The position numbers were made by a program, and so were the translations under genes. The notes beneath the pieces are model-generated. The model had not been told where the DNA came from and did not search any database. It saw only the letters and a program-made list of their open reading frames with translations. Below, piece after piece: positions 28,060 to 37,515 of a DNA stretch of 64,000 nucleotides (positions are counted from its first letter, which is position 1; every line of letters starts with the position of its first letter). The DNA comes from CAWBLP01 sp963789495 (GTDB lineage: Bacteria > Pseudomonadota > Alphaproteobacteria > Acetobacterales > Acetobacteraceae): assembly GCA_963789495.1 (NCBI GenBank), contig CAWBLP010000012.1, positions 248,001-312,000 of the forward strand, written 5' to 3'.

Positions 28060-28205
28060 GGTGTCTCCTGCCCTGGTTTTCTGGACAGGATGTTAGGGCG
28101 AGCCGCGGCCGGGTGGCTATCCCCGGCCATGCCGGTGTTTGACCTCGCCTTTCGCCCCTGCGAACCCCAGGTTAGTGTCCAACCCCTCTGAACAGGAGAT
28201 CGGAC

Positions 28206-29378
28206 ATGGAAGACATCGTCATCGTCTCCGCCGCCCGCACCCCCGTGGGCAGCTTCAACGGCACGCTGGGCAGCCTCTCGGCGCACGGGCTCGGCGCCAT
28301 CGCACTGCAGGCGGCATTCGAACGGGCCGGCATCGAGGCCGGCGACGTGGACGAGGTGATCCTTGGCCAGGTGCTGGCCGCGGGCGAGGGCCAGAACCCG
28401 ACACGTCAGGCCGCCCGCGCCGCCGGCGTGCCGGATTCGGCGACCGCGTTCGGGATCAACCAGGTCTGTGGCTCCGGCCTGCGCGCCGTGGCCCTGGCCG
28501 CCCAGCAGATCCGCACCGGCGAAAGTGCCGTGGTCGCGGCCGGCGGCATGGAGAGCATGAGCCTGTCGCAGCACGCCGCGCATCTGCGCAACGGTCAGAA
28601 GATGGGCGGGCTGGAATTCATCGATACCATGCTGAAGGACGGGCTGTGGGACGCGTTCCACGGCTACCACATGGGCAACACGGCGGAGAACGTCGCCAGC
28701 AAGTATCAGATCACCCGGGAGCAGCAGGACCAGTTCGCCCTGGCCTCGCAGCAGAAGGCCAGTGCCGCGCAGAAGTCCGGCCGGTTCAAGGACGAGATCG
28801 TGCCGGTGACGGTGAAGGGCCGCAAGGGCGACACCATCGTCGCCGACGACGAATACATCCGCCACGATTCCAGCGCCGAGACCATGGCGCGGCTGCGCCC
28901 CGCCTTCTCCAAGGACGGCACGGTGACCGCGGGCAATGCCTCCGGGATCAATGACGGCGCGGCGGCGCTGGTGCTGATGACCGCCTCGGAAGCCGCCAAG
29001 CGTGGGCTGACGCCACTGGCGCGCATTGCGGCGTTTGCGACCGCCGGGGTCGATCCTGCGGTGATGGGCACCGGGCCGATCCCGTCCACCCGCAAGGCGC
29101 TTCAGCGCGCCGGCTGGAAGGCAGACGACCTGGACCTGGTGGAGGCGAACGAGGCGTTCGCGGCCCAGGCACTGGCGGTGAACAAGGATATCGGCTGGGA
29201 CACCGCCAAGGTGAACGTGAACGGCGGCGCGATCGCGATCGGCCACCCGATCGGCGCGTCCGGTGCCCGTATCCTGGTGACGCTGCTGCACGAGATGCAG
29301 AAGCGCGACGCGAAGAAGGGGCTGGCGACGCTGTGCATCGGTGGCGGCATGGGCGTCGCCATGTGCCTGGAGCGGTAG
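28206..29378 (+). CDS. phaA: acetyl-CoA C-acetyltransferase (thiolase)
   Basis: 390 residues, normal for a biosynthetic thiolase. Catalytic Cys-88 in NQVCGSGLRA, His-347 in AIGHPIGASGAR and Cys-377 in LCIGGGMG are all present. Condenses two acetyl-CoA to acetoacetyl-CoA or the reverse; in this group often the first step of polyhydroxybutyrate synthesis. No phaB or phaC is adjacent, so atoB is an equally fair symbol. RBS AGGAGA 8 bp upstream of the ATG. Confidence 0.93.
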   Translation: MEDIVIVSAARTPVGSFNGTLGSLSAHGLGAIALQAAFERAGIEAGDVDEVILGQVLAAGEGQNPTRQAARAAGVPDSATAFGINQVCGSGLRAVALAAQQIRTGESAVVAAGGMESMSLSQHAAHLRNGQKMGGLEFIDTMLKDGLWDAFHGYHMGNTAENVASKYQITREQQDQFALASQQKASAAQKSGRFKDEIVPVTVKGRKGDTIVADDEYIRHDSSAETMARLRPAFSKDGTVTAGNASGINDGAAALVLMTASEAAKRGLTPLARIAAFATAGVDPAVMGTGPIPSTRKALQRAGWKADDLDLVEANEAFAAQALAVNKDIGWDTAKVNVNGGAIAIGHPIGASGARILVTLLHEMQKRDAKKGLATLCIGGGMGVAMCLER

Positions 29379-29522
29379 CAACTCGACGATCCGCGGGCTG
29401 CGCGCGGCCATCGCACGCTTTCCCGGTCGTGGCGGCGCGCGCTTTCTCCGGCGTGGCGGGGCCCGGTTTCCCGCCCCGGCCGGGGATGCGCCTGCATCGT
29501 GGCGGCCGGCTTCGCTTTCCTC

Positions 29523-29630
29523 GTCTTGGTTGAGCCTGACCCGGCCATCTACCCGGGGCGATCAAGGAACCGATAGCGACGCGAGCGCGACGCTCGAGGG
29601 GCGGATGGCCGGGTCAGGCCCAACCAAGAC
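29523..29630. repeat. dispersed palindromic repeat, copy 2
   Basis: Arms 29523-29550 and 29604-29630 share CCTGACCCGGCCATC with copies 1 and 3, in inverted orientation around a variable centre. It lies in the gap between the thiolase and the COG0523 GTPase. Confidence 0.75.
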
Positions 29631-29757
29631 GGCGGAGAGTCGAGCCCAGCGCATGACGACGCCGGGCAGTCCAGCTCCCGCGCCCCGGCCGGTGGCCGAT
29701 CCGCCTCACCGCGCCTATATTCCGCCCCAACAAGCGACAATTCCGGAGTAACCCCAG

Positions 29758-30741
29758 ATGGCGGACCCCACCCCCAACGCGGCCAGCCAGATCCCGGTGA
29801 CGGTGCTCACCGGCTATCTCGGCGCCGGCAAGACCACCCTGCTCAACCGCATCCTGACCGAACAGCACGGCCGCAAATACGCCGTCGTGATCAATGAGTT
29901 CGGGGAGCTGGGCGTGGACAACGACCTCGTCGTCGATACCGACGAGGAGGTGTTCGAGATGAACAACGGCTGCATCTGCTGCACCGTGCGCGGCGACCTG
30001 ATCCGCATCGTCGGCGGGCTGATGAAGCGGCGCGACAAGTTCGACGGCATCATCATCGAGACCACCGGCCTGGCCGATCCCGCCCCCGTCGCGCAGACCT
30101 TCTTCGTCGACGAGGGCGTGCGCGCCCGCACCCGGCTCGACGCCGTCGTCACCGTGGTGGACGCCAAGCACCTGCCCGCTCGGCTGGCGGACAGCCACGA
30201 GGCCGAGAACCAGATCGCCTTCGCCGACGTCATCGTGCTGAACAAGACCGACCTCGTCTCCCCCGAGGAGTTGGAGGAGGTCGAGCGCCGCATTCGCGCG
30301 ATCAACAAATTCGCTACCATCCACCGCACCGAGCGCGCAGCACTGCCGATCGACCAGGTGCTGAACCGCGGCGCCTTCGACCTGGAGCGCGTGCTGGCCG
30401 TCGCGCCCAACTTCCTGACTGAGGACGATCACGAGCACAATGACGACGTGACCTCGCTGAGCTTCGAGGTGCAGAAGCCGATCGATCCGGAAAAGTTCAA
30501 CGCCTGGATCGGCATGCTGCTGCAGGAGAAGGGACAGGACCTGCTGCGCACCAAGGGCATCCTGGCCTACGCCAATGATGACCGGCGCTTCGCCTTCCAG
30601 GCGGTGCATATGATGGCCGATGGCGACTTCATCGGCCCGTGGAAGGAGGGCACGCCACGCGTCAGCCGCATCGTGTTCATCGGCCGCAACCTCAACCGCC
30701 CGCAACTGCGCCGCGGCTTCGAGGCATGCCAGGTCGGGTGA
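29758..30741 (+). CDS. COG0523 (CobW/P47K) GTPase, likely zinc metallochaperone
   Basis: 327 residues. Walker A GYLGAGKTT (19-27), the metal-binding C-x-C-C motif GCICC (Cys-71, 73, 74), switch/Walker B segment IIIETTGLADPAP, and G4 motif NKTD at 161-164. The CobW_C domain covers the last 110 residues and a DDHEHNDD segment provides extra metal ligands. Family members deliver Zn2+ (ZNG1/YjiA-like) or cobalt. A WD40 protein follows, a pairing recurrent in alphaproteobacteria. No Zur box was recognised. Confidence 0.92.
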   Translation: MADPTPNAASQIPVTVLTGYLGAGKTTLLNRILTEQHGRKYAVVINEFGELGVDNDLVVDTDEEVFEMNNGCICCTVRGDLIRIVGGLMKRRDKFDGIIIETTGLADPAPVAQTFFVDEGVRARTRLDAVVTVVDAKHLPARLADSHEAENQIAFADVIVLNKTDLVSPEELEEVERRIRAINKFATIHRTERAALPIDQVLNRGAFDLERVLAVAPNFLTEDDHEHNDDVTSLSFEVQKPIDPEKFNAWIGMLLQEKGQDLLRTKGILAYANDDRRFAFQAVHMMADGDFIGPWKEGTPRVSRIVFIGRNLNRPQLRRGFEACQVG

Positions 30742-31167
30742 GCGTCCTTCACCTGGCCCTGCCTCCCGCGTCGGGCAGCGCGGTGCCCGCAATGCCAGGT
30801 TACCGAGGCAGCAGGACCGGCAGAGCCGTGCCCACGGCTCTGCCACCGCCGGTCCGACCGCGACCCATGGAGGATCACAGGCATCGCTCACGCCCCTCGC
30901 CTTCGCCGGCGAGGGCACCGAGCAGCCGAGGATGCCGGGCATTCGCCCCCGCCACGACGGGGAGGGCGGCGGTTTCGCGTCCTCCGGCCTTCGCGCCATC
31001 CGTGGCTTCGTGCCAACCATGCCCCCCCGCCGGCACAGCACATCGCCCCTCCCCGCCGCTGGTCCGGTGCATCTGCCCTCCCGGCGCCTCCGCTCCGATG
31101 CCCCGTCCCCGCCGCGCGATGAAGCCCACGCCGTTCCACCCGCCGCCGTCTTAACCGGATCGCCGAC
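30742..31167. other. 426-bp gap with a perfect hairpin
   Basis: No gene is supported; long open frames here are GC-driven and do not resemble any family. A 12-bp perfect stem, GGCAGAGCCGTG (30819-30830) with its complement at 30833-30844, follows the GTPase gene by about 80 bp and may act as a terminator or a processing signal. Confidence 0.5.
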
Positions 31168-32217
31168 ATGAGCCAGACCACCACCACTCCGTTCCTGCTC
31201 GACACCCGCGGCCTGCACCGCGACCTGGAGGCCTTCGTCGTCGCGGCCCGCTTCTCCCGCGACAGCCGCCATGTCGCCTTCGGTCTGGGGGATGGCACGC
31301 TGCACACCGCCGCGCTGGCCGATCGCTCGGTCTGGCGCGCCAGCCCGGTGCATGATGGCGCGGTGCTCGCGCTTGGCGCCGACACCAGCCCCACCGGCTT
31401 CGTTTCCGGCGGTGACGACGGGCTGTTCCGCCGCGTCGAGGCCGATGGCGCCGCCGCGGACATCGCCAGGTTCGGCATGAAATGGGTGGAGCAGGTGGCG
31501 AGCTTTGCCGGCGAGAAGGGCAAGGGCAGCCTGCTGGCCTGCGCCGTGGGCAAGACCGTCTATCTGTTCGACGCCGCCGGGCAGAAGCTGAAGGAACTGC
31601 CCCATCCGTCCGCAGTCACCGGCCTGGTGTTCGACGCGAAGGGCAAGCGGATTGGCGCCTCGCACTACAACGGCGCCACACTGTGGTTCGTCGCCGCCAA
31701 GACCGACAGTCCGCGCAAGCTGGAATGGAAGGGCAGCCACACCGCCATCGCCATCCATCCCGATGGCGACGCGGTGGTGACCGCGATGCAGGAGAATGCC
31801 CTGCATGGCTGGCGCCTGTCCGATGGCCAGCACATGCGGATGAGCGGCTACCCGTCGAAGACCACCGCGCTGTCGTTCAGTCGCAATGGCAAGTGGCTGG
31901 CGACCAGCGGCGCGGATGCGATGGTGCTGTGGCCGTTCTTCGGCGGCGGGCCGATGGGCAAGGCCCCGATCGAGCTGGCTGGCGGCGACGGCATCCTGTG
32001 CACCCAGGTGGCAAGCCACCCGCGCCACGACATGGTGGCCGGCGGCTTCGCGGACGGGCTGGTGGTGATCACCGATATCGAATCCTCACGCGTGCTGCCG
32101 GTCGTGCCGCCGAAGCACGGTCCGATCTCGGCACTGAGCTGGAGCCCGGATGGCACCCACCTGGCAGTGGGCAGCGAGACCGGCTTCGCCGCCATCATCG
32201 ACTTCTCGCAGAAATAG
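31168..32217 (+). CDS. WD40-repeat protein, partner of the COG0523 GTPase
   Basis: 349 residues with about seven beta-propeller blades. Recurrent patterns are ARFSRDSRHVAFGLGDGTLH, GAVLALGADTSPTGFVSGGDDG, AVTGLVFDAKGKRIGASHYN, TALSFSRNGKWLATSGADA and ISALSWSPDGTHLAVGSETG. No signal peptide, so cytoplasmic. WD40 proteins of this type often sit next to COG0523 GTPases and may act as a scaffold in metal delivery; that role is inference from neighbourhood. Confidence 0.9.
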   Translation: MSQTTTTPFLLDTRGLHRDLEAFVVAARFSRDSRHVAFGLGDGTLHTAALADRSVWRASPVHDGAVLALGADTSPTGFVSGGDDGLFRRVEADGAAADIARFGMKWVEQVASFAGEKGKGSLLACAVGKTVYLFDAAGQKLKELPHPSAVTGLVFDAKGKRIGASHYNGATLWFVAAKTDSPRKLEWKGSHTAIAIHPDGDAVVTAMQENALHGWRLSDGQHMRMSGYPSKTTALSFSRNGKWLATSGADAMVLWPFFGGGPMGKAPIELAGGDGILCTQVASHPRHDMVAGGFADGLVVITDIESSRVLPVVPPKHGPISALSWSPDGTHLAVGSETGFAAIIDFSQK

Positions 32218-32260
32218 CCGCGGCCTTGCGCCGGTGCTGTCGTCAGTCACGTTCGAGGAG

Positions 32261-32422
32261 ATGCGAGCCGTCCGCCTGGTAACCGGCGCCACCATGGCGC
32301 TGTGGATCGGGGTCGGGTTCGTCCCCGCTCTGCGGCCACATGCCAGGCGGATCAGGGCGGTCGCGCTGGGCCTGTATGTGACGGTCGCGGCTGGATTCGT
32401 GGCGTACGTGCTGGTTCGATAG
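32261..32422 (+). CDS. possible small membrane protein
   Basis: 53 residues, MRAVRLVTGATMALWIGVGF followed by a short basic loop and a second hydrophobic stretch, VALGLYVTVAAGFVAYVLV. Two membrane segments with positive residues at the ends give it a plausible small inner-membrane topology. GAGGAG abuts the ATG, which is too close for an ideal RBS; the internal ATG at 32294 is an alternative start. No family recognised. Confidence 0.35.
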   Translation: MRAVRLVTGATMALWIGVGFVPALRPHARRIRAVALGLYVTVAAGFVAYVLVR

Positions 32423-32496
32423 GCGTCCCGCCCTGGGGTCGGACTTCGCGCAGCTTCAGGTATCGCAGCCGTCGGCTAATGCCCGCATGGCCGCGG

Positions 32497-32928
32497 TCAC
32501 GCCGCCGCCCGGATTTCGATCAGGTCGTCCAGCGTGTCGGCGTTCTCGCAGAATTCGTGGCAGTGCGCCGCCGCGGTACCTGCATCCAACTCGCGTTTGC
32601 AGCGCCCGGTGGCATTGCAGAGCGTGCAGACCCGCTCCAGATCGCGCTCCAGTGCCGCGAGGCCTTGCCGAACGCTGACCGGGTCCAGACCGCGCGCCTG
32701 CAGCATCCGGTCCATCAGCCCGGAATTATCCGCCGCCCGCGGTAGCACGTCACGCAGATCGGCCTCGCTCAGACCAAGGTCGCTGGCCATCGCAGCAAGG
32801 TCACCACGGGACAACCGCCCCAGTTCCTCGCTTCGGGCGAGGCGCGCCTTGATCCAGTCCAGGGTGCGGGCGAGCAGCCCGGGCCGGTCCTGCATCGATG
32901 TCTCGCCATGCATCGGGATATGGTTCAT
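32497..32928 (-). CDS. DUF6455 family protein
   Basis: 143 residues from ATG 32926-32928. The upstream extension overlaps an FNR-type box and is not coding-like. The N-terminal half is helical; the C-terminal half has CTLCNATGRCKRELD and AHCHEFCENADTLDDL, the spaced Cys/His set of DUF6455. Such genes recur in alphaproteobacteria near respiratory functions. The FNR/FixK-type site 56 bp upstream predicts induction under low oxygen. Whether the Cys set binds metal is unknown. Confidence 0.82.
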   Translation of the reverse strand: MNHIPMHGETSMQDRPGLLARTLDWIKARLARSEELGRLSRGDLAAMASDLGLSEADLRDVLPRAADNSGLMDRMLQARGLDPVSVRQGLAALERDLERVCTLCNATGRCKRELDAGTAAAHCHEFCENADTLDDLIEIRAAA

Positions 32929-32983
32929 CGGGCGCCTCCGTTCGCAACCCGAGCACGCTAGGCGCCGTATGGGCGGAAATGCT

Positions 32984-32997
32984 TTGACCTGGATCAA
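32984..32997 (-). promoter_or_regulatory. FNR/FixK-type box
   Basis: TTGACCTGGATCAA matches the alphaproteobacterial FNR/FixK consensus TTGAY-N4-RTCAA in both half-sites. Its centre is about 62 bp from the DUF6455 start codon, compatible with class II activation of a short-leader transcript on the minus strand. The palindrome could also affect the divergent rpmI promoter 140 bp away, but distance makes that less likely. Confidence 0.7.
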
Positions 32998-33127
32998 ATC
33001 AGCCGCGGAAGAGCCGCGTCGCCCGATGCGCGGGCCAGCCCGTGGAAGCAGCCTCGTGCGGCCGGAACGGCATCGCGGACCGGCCGTCCCACGCCGGTCG
33101 CCGGGCGACGACTCAGATCGCCGACGC

Positions 33128-33156
33128 TTGCTTCCAACCCGACCGGCCGCTATAGG
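33128..33156 (+). promoter_or_regulatory. predicted sigma-70 promoter of rpmI-rplT
   Basis: TTGCTT (33128-33133) and TATAGG (33151-33156) with a 17-bp spacer. Transcription would start near 33163, leaving a leader of about 85 nt before rpmI. No infC precedes rpmI here, so an own promoter is needed. Confidence 0.5.
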
Positions 33157-33247
33157 CCCGCGCTCAGTCTGCGCGCCGGGCCTGGAATGGGCATGCCCGG
33201 CCGCGACCGCCTGCGTTCACGCGGGCCGCAACCGAAGGAGACACAAA

Positions 33248-33451
33248 ATGCCCAAGGCCAAGACCAAGTCGTCGGTCAAGAAGCGGTTCAAGGTCACCGC
33301 GACCGGCAAGGTGCTCGCCGGACCCGGCATGAAGCGCCACGGACTGATCAATCGCACGCAGAAGGCCAAGCGCTCCAATCGCGGCAGCCAGGTGCTTACC
33401 CACGAGGACGGTCTCACTGTACTGCAGTGGGCGCCCTACGGTCTGCGGTAA
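33248..33451 (+). CDS. rpmI: 50S ribosomal protein bL35
   Basis: 67 residues, MPKAKTKSSVKKRFKVTATG then KRHGLINRTQKAKRSNRG, ending WAPYGLR. Standard length and composition for bL35 of alphaproteobacteria. AAGGAG 7-12 bp upstream of the ATG. It leads the conserved block rpmI-rplT-pheS-pheT, 12 bp before rplT. infC, often upstream elsewhere, is not in this window. Confidence 0.97.
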   Translation: MPKAKTKSSVKKRFKVTATGKVLAGPGMKRHGLINRTQKAKRSNRGSQVLTHEDGLTVLQWAPYGLR

Positions 33452-33463
33452 GGAGACCCCGAT

Positions 33464-33817
33464 ATGGCACGCGTCAAGCGCGGCACCACCACCCATGCTC
33501 GGCACAAGAAGGTCCTCGACGCATCGAAGGGCTTTCGCGGCCGCACCTCCACCACCTATCGCGCGGCACTGCAGCGGCTGGAGAAGTCGCTGCAATATGC
33601 CTATCGCGACCGGCGCAACAAGAAGCGCGACTTCCGCGGCCTGTGGATCCAGCGCATCAACGCCGCCGTGCGCGAGCACGACATGACCTACAGCGTGTTC
33701 ATCGCCGGGCTGAAGAAGGCCGGCATCGAGATGGACCGCAAGGTGCTCGCCGCCATCGCCTATGACGACGCCGCCTCGTTCGCGGAGATCGTCAAGAAGG
33801 TGCAGGCCGCGCTGTAA
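33464..33817 (+). CDS. rplT: 50S ribosomal protein bL20
   Basis: 117 residues: MARVKRGTTTHARHKKVLDA, FRGRTSTTYRAALQRLEKSL, DRRNKKRDFRGLWIQRINAA. Full-length bL20, needed for 50S assembly; in many bacteria it represses its own operon by binding the leader mRNA. AGGAGA precedes the ATG. A 164-bp gap with GC-rich hairpins separates it from pheS. Confidence 0.98.
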   Translation: MARVKRGTTTHARHKKVLDASKGFRGRTSTTYRAALQRLEKSLQYAYRDRRNKKRDFRGLWIQRINAAVREHDMTYSVFIAGLKKAGIEMDRKVLAAIAYDDAASFAEIVKKVQAAL

Positions 33818-33981
33818 GCGCGGCCGAACCAGCAACCTCCCCCTTCCCTGCGCGGGAGGGGGACGGGGGGAGCGGTCGAGCGGCACGAGTTCGCAGGAGG
33901 GGCCAGCCGCTGGCCCCCTCCCCCCGACGCCCTCCCGCCCAGGGAGGGGAAGCCATCTGGCCCCCGTCTCTGCGAGATAGC
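33818..33981 (+). other. hairpin-rich spacer between rplT and pheS
   Basis: Inverted pairs such as CTCCCCC/GGGAGGGGG around 33838-33863 and GGGGCCAG-CCG-CTGGCCCC around 33899-33917 can form stable RNA stems. It may be a terminator or attenuator that sets the ratio of ribosomal protein to synthetase, but no leader peptide with Phe codons was found. Confidence 0.4.
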
Positions 33982-35050
33982 ATGACCGACGACCTCTCCG
34001 CCCTCAAATCCGAAACCGATGCCGCCCTAGCCGACGCCGCCGATCTGCGCGCCTGGGACACCATCCGCATCGCCGTGCTCGGCCGCAACGGCAAGCTCAC
34101 CAACCTGCTGAAGGAGCTGGGTAAAACCCCAGCCGAGCAACGCCGGGAACGCGGTGTCGCGCTGAACCGGCTGAAGGAGGCGCTGACCACCGCCATCGAG
34201 TTCGCGCAAGGTCGAGCTGGAAGCCGCGGACCTCGAATCGCGCCTGGCGCAGGAGCGGATCGACCCCACCCTGCCGCCACGCGCCCGGGAAACCGGCCTG
34301 ATCCACCCGATCAGCCGCACCATCGAGGAAATCGCCGCGATCTTCGGCGCCATGGGCTGTACTGTGGCCGAAGGGCCGGACGTGGAGAGCGACTGGTTCA
34401 ACTTCTCGGCGCTCAACATCCCGCCGCATCATCCGGCCCGCGCCGACCACGACACGTTCTACCTGCCGCCACAGGGCAATCTGGCGCCGCCGGTGCTGCG
34501 CACCCATACCTCGCCGGTGCAGATCCGCACCATGCTGGACCACAAGCCGCCGATCCGCACCGTCGTCATCGGCCGCACCTTCCGCGCCGACCATGACGCC
34601 ACCCACTCGCCGATGTTCCACCAATGCGAAGGCCTGGTGATCGATCGCGACCTGACGCTGGGCCACCTGAAGGGCTGCCTGATCGACTTCCTGCGCGCCT
34701 TCTTCGCCATCGCCGAACTGCCGGTGCGGTTCCGCTCCAGCTACTTCCCGTTCACCGAGCCCTCGATGGAGGTGGATATCGGCTGGGACCGCAAGACCGG
34801 GCAGCTCGGCCGCGGCAGCGACTGGCTGGAGATCCTGGGCAGCGGCATGGTGCATTCCCGCGTGCTGGCCAATTGCGGGCTCGATCCGCGCGAGTGGCAG
34901 GGCTTCGCCTGGGGCATGGGCGTCGAGCGCATCGCGATGCTGAAATACGGCATGACCGACCTGCGGCCGTTCTATGAGTCCGACATCCGCTGGCTGCGGC
35001 ATTACGGATTCAGCCCGCTGCAGCCGACCATGCTGCATGAGGGGGCATAG
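33982..35050 (+). CDS. pheS: phenylalanine-tRNA ligase alpha subunit, apparent frameshift
   Basis: About 355 residues. Class II motif 2 region IRTVVIGRTFRADHDATHSP and motif 3 region FAWGMGVERIAMLKYG are intact, as is the N-terminal coiled coil. The frame breaks once, at GAGTTC (34198-34203). Reading GAGTC gives AIESRKVELEAADLESRL, the expected family sequence. Because the enzyme is essential and the rest is perfectly conserved, a sequencing error is far more likely than inactivation. It forms the alpha2beta2 enzyme with PheT, whose GTG start lies 2 bp downstream. Confidence 0.9.
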
Positions 35051-35052
35051 GC

Positions 35053-37515
35053 GTGAAGTTCACCCTGTCCTGGCTGCTAACCCATCTCGACACCGACGCG
35101 CCGCTGGACCGCATCACCGACACGCTGACCCAGATCGGGCTGGAACTGGAAGGCGTGCAGGATCGCGGCGCCAGCCTCGCGCCGTTCCGCGTCGCCCATG
35201 TGATCGAGGCGGTGCCGCACCCGAATGCCGACCGGCTGCGCGCCTGCCAGGTGGATACCGGCGACGGCATCGTCTCGGTGGTCTGTGGCGCGCCCAACGC
35301 CCATACCGGCATGAAGGCGGTGTTCGCACCGCCCGGCAGCTTCATCCCGGGCACCGGGGTCACGCTGAAGGTTGGCGAAATCCGCGGCGTGCGCAGTGCC
35401 GGCATGCTGCTGTCCTACAAGGAAATGGGCCTCGGTGAGGACCATTCCGGCATCGTGGAACTGCCCGCGGATGCGCCGACCGGCATGCCCTACGTGGCGT
35501 TCTCCGGGCTCGACGATCCGGTGATCGAGGTCAACGTCACCCCCAACCGCGGCGACTGCTTCTCGGTGCGCGGCATCGCGCGCGACCTGGCGGCTGCGGG
35601 CCTCGGCAACTTGAAGCCGTGGCAGCCGGGCCATCTGCCACCGGTATTCGATGGCGGACCATACTGGCGGATCGACTGGCCGGAAGCCTGCCCCTGGGTC
35701 ATCGGCCGCACCATCCGCAACGTGAAGAACACGCACAGCCCGAAATGGCTGCAGGAGCGGCTGACCTCGATCGGGCTGCGGCCGATCAATGCGCTGGTGG
35801 ACGTCACCAACTTCTTCACCGTCGATCTGGGCCGGCCGCTGCACGTGTTCGACGTGGCCAAGCTGAGCGGCGACACGCTGACCCTGCGTCCCGGCAACGG
35901 CGAGACCTTCCTGGCGCTGAACGGCAAGGAATACACCGCCACCGCCGAGGACTGCGTGATCGCCGATGCCGCCGGCGTGCAATCGCTGGCCGGCGTGGTG
36001 GGCGGCGAGCCAACCGGCTGCGACCTGTCCACCACCACGGTGTTCGTCGAATGCGCGCTGTTCGATCCGGTGCGCGTCGCGCTGACCGGGCGGCGCCACC
36101 AGATCGTCTCCGACGCCCGCCAGCGCTTCGAGCGCGGCATCGACCCGGCGATCATGCCGGACGCGGTGGAAGCCGCCACGGCACTGATCCTGGAACTGTG
36201 CGGCGGCGAGCCGGGCACCGTGACGGCCGCCGGACGGCCACCCGACTGGCATCGGAATGCGACGCTGCGGTTCGAGCGCCTGGCCGGGTTCGGCGGCAGC
36301 GCGATTCCGGCGGAACAGGCGGTGGACTCACTGCAGCGGCTGGGCTTCCAGGTGGTGGCCCGCGATGCCGACCAGGTCACCGTCTCGGTGCCGTCCTGGC
36401 GCAATGACGTCGCCGCCCGCATGGAGCTGTTCCAGTCACCCGACCTGGCGCCCGAGGTGGCAGCGCAGGCGGCGGAGGGTTGCCGGCAGGTCGAGCCGGA
36501 ATGCGACCTGATCGAGGAGGTACTGCGGCTGCCCGGCCTGGACGCGATCCCGCCGGTGTCGCTGCCGCGGCTGGGGCCGGTGCCGGCGGCGACGCTGACC
36601 GCGGCCCAGCAGCGCGCCGCCCTGGCCGGCCGCACCCTGGCCGCGCAGGGGCTGGCGGAGTGCGTCACCTTCAGTTTCATGGCAACGCAGGACGCCGCGC
36701 GATTTGGCGACACGCCGGATTCGCTCCGGCTGAGCAATCCGATCGCCGCTGACCTGGACCAGTTGCGCCCGACGCCGATCGCGACCCTGACCCTGGCGGC
36801 CCAGCGCAATGCCGCGCGCGGCTATCCCGACGTGGCGCTGTTCGAGGTTGGACCGGCCTATGCCGTGGACGCACCGAACGGGCAGCGCCTGACCGCTGCC
36901 GGGGTACGGGCCGGAACCACGCCCCGCCATTGGCTGGTGCCGCCGCGGCCGGTGGACGCGATGGACGCCAAGGCCGATCTCTGGGCGGTGATGACCGCGC
37001 TGGGCGTGCCGCTGGATGCGCTGATGGTCACCTCCGAGGCACCCGGGTTCTACCACCCCGGCCGCTCCGGCCTGGTGCGGCAGGGGCCGAAAACCGTGCT
37101 GGGCAGTTTCGGCGAGCTGCATCCGCGGGTGCTGGCGGCACTGGACCTGGCCGGGCCGGTGGTCGCGTTCGAGCTGAATCTGGATGCGGTGGCTGACCCG
37201 AAGCGTCGCCGCCGGAGCGCACCGGACCTGGCAACGTTTCAGCCGGTGCGGCGCGATTTCGCCTTCCTGGTGGACACCAATGTCGCTGCCGATGCCGTGC
37301 TGCGCGCGGCGCGCGGCGCCGAACGCGCGCTGATCACCGGTGTGGCGCTGTTCGATGTCTATGAGGGCGACAAGCTGCCGGCGGGCCGTAAGTCACTGGC
37401 GATCGAAGTGGTGTTCCAGCCCCGCGACCGCACGCTGACCGATGCCGAGATCGAAGCCGCCTGCCAGAAGGTCATCGCCGCGGTGGTGAAGGCGACGGGC
37501 GCCACGCTGCGCTGA
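35053..37515 (+). CDS. pheT: phenylalanine-tRNA ligase beta subunit
   Basis: 820 residues from GTG 35053. N-terminal tRNA-binding (EMAP-like) domain with VGEIRGVRSAGMLLSYKEMG, B3/4 editing domain, B5 domain, catalytic-like core and the C-terminal anticodon-binding domain (RRDFAFLVDTNV ... DRTLTDAEIEAACQK). B5 contains SWRNDVAARMELFQSPDL followed by about 15 extra residues before ECDLIEEVLRLPGLD. In most bacteria only about five residues separate these parts, so there is a ~25-residue insertion. The editing domain hydrolyses mischarged Tyr-tRNA(Phe). Confidence 0.96.
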   Translation: MKFTLSWLLTHLDTDAPLDRITDTLTQIGLELEGVQDRGASLAPFRVAHVIEAVPHPNADRLRACQVDTGDGIVSVVCGAPNAHTGMKAVFAPPGSFIPGTGVTLKVGEIRGVRSAGMLLSYKEMGLGEDHSGIVELPADAPTGMPYVAFSGLDDPVIEVNVTPNRGDCFSVRGIARDLAAAGLGNLKPWQPGHLPPVFDGGPYWRIDWPEACPWVIGRTIRNVKNTHSPKWLQERLTSIGLRPINALVDVTNFFTVDLGRPLHVFDVAKLSGDTLTLRPGNGETFLALNGKEYTATAEDCVIADAAGVQSLAGVVGGEPTGCDLSTTTVFVECALFDPVRVALTGRRHQIVSDARQRFERGIDPAIMPDAVEAATALILELCGGEPGTVTAAGRPPDWHRNATLRFERLAGFGGSAIPAEQAVDSLQRLGFQVVARDADQVTVSVPSWRNDVAARMELFQSPDLAPEVAAQAAEGCRQVEPECDLIEEVLRLPGLDAIPPVSLPRLGPVPAATLTAAQQRAALAGRTLAAQGLAECVTFSFMATQDAARFGDTPDSLRLSNPIAADLDQLRPTPIATLTLAAQRNAARGYPDVALFEVGPAYAVDAPNGQRLTAAGVRAGTTPRHWLVPPRPVDAMDAKADLWAVMTALGVPLDALMVTSEAPGFYHPGRSGLVRQGPKTVLGSFGELHPRVLAALDLAGPVVAFELNLDAVADPKRRRRSAPDLATFQPVRRDFAFLVDTNVAADAVLRAARGAERALITGVALFDVYEGDKLPAGRKSLAIEVVFQPRDRTLTDAEIEAACQKVIAAVVKATGATLR

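Noticed and set aside
33982..35050. pheS as a true pseudogene
   Set aside because: Essential gene with otherwise perfect motifs, a single-base break at the recurring GAGTTC site and intact pheT downstream.
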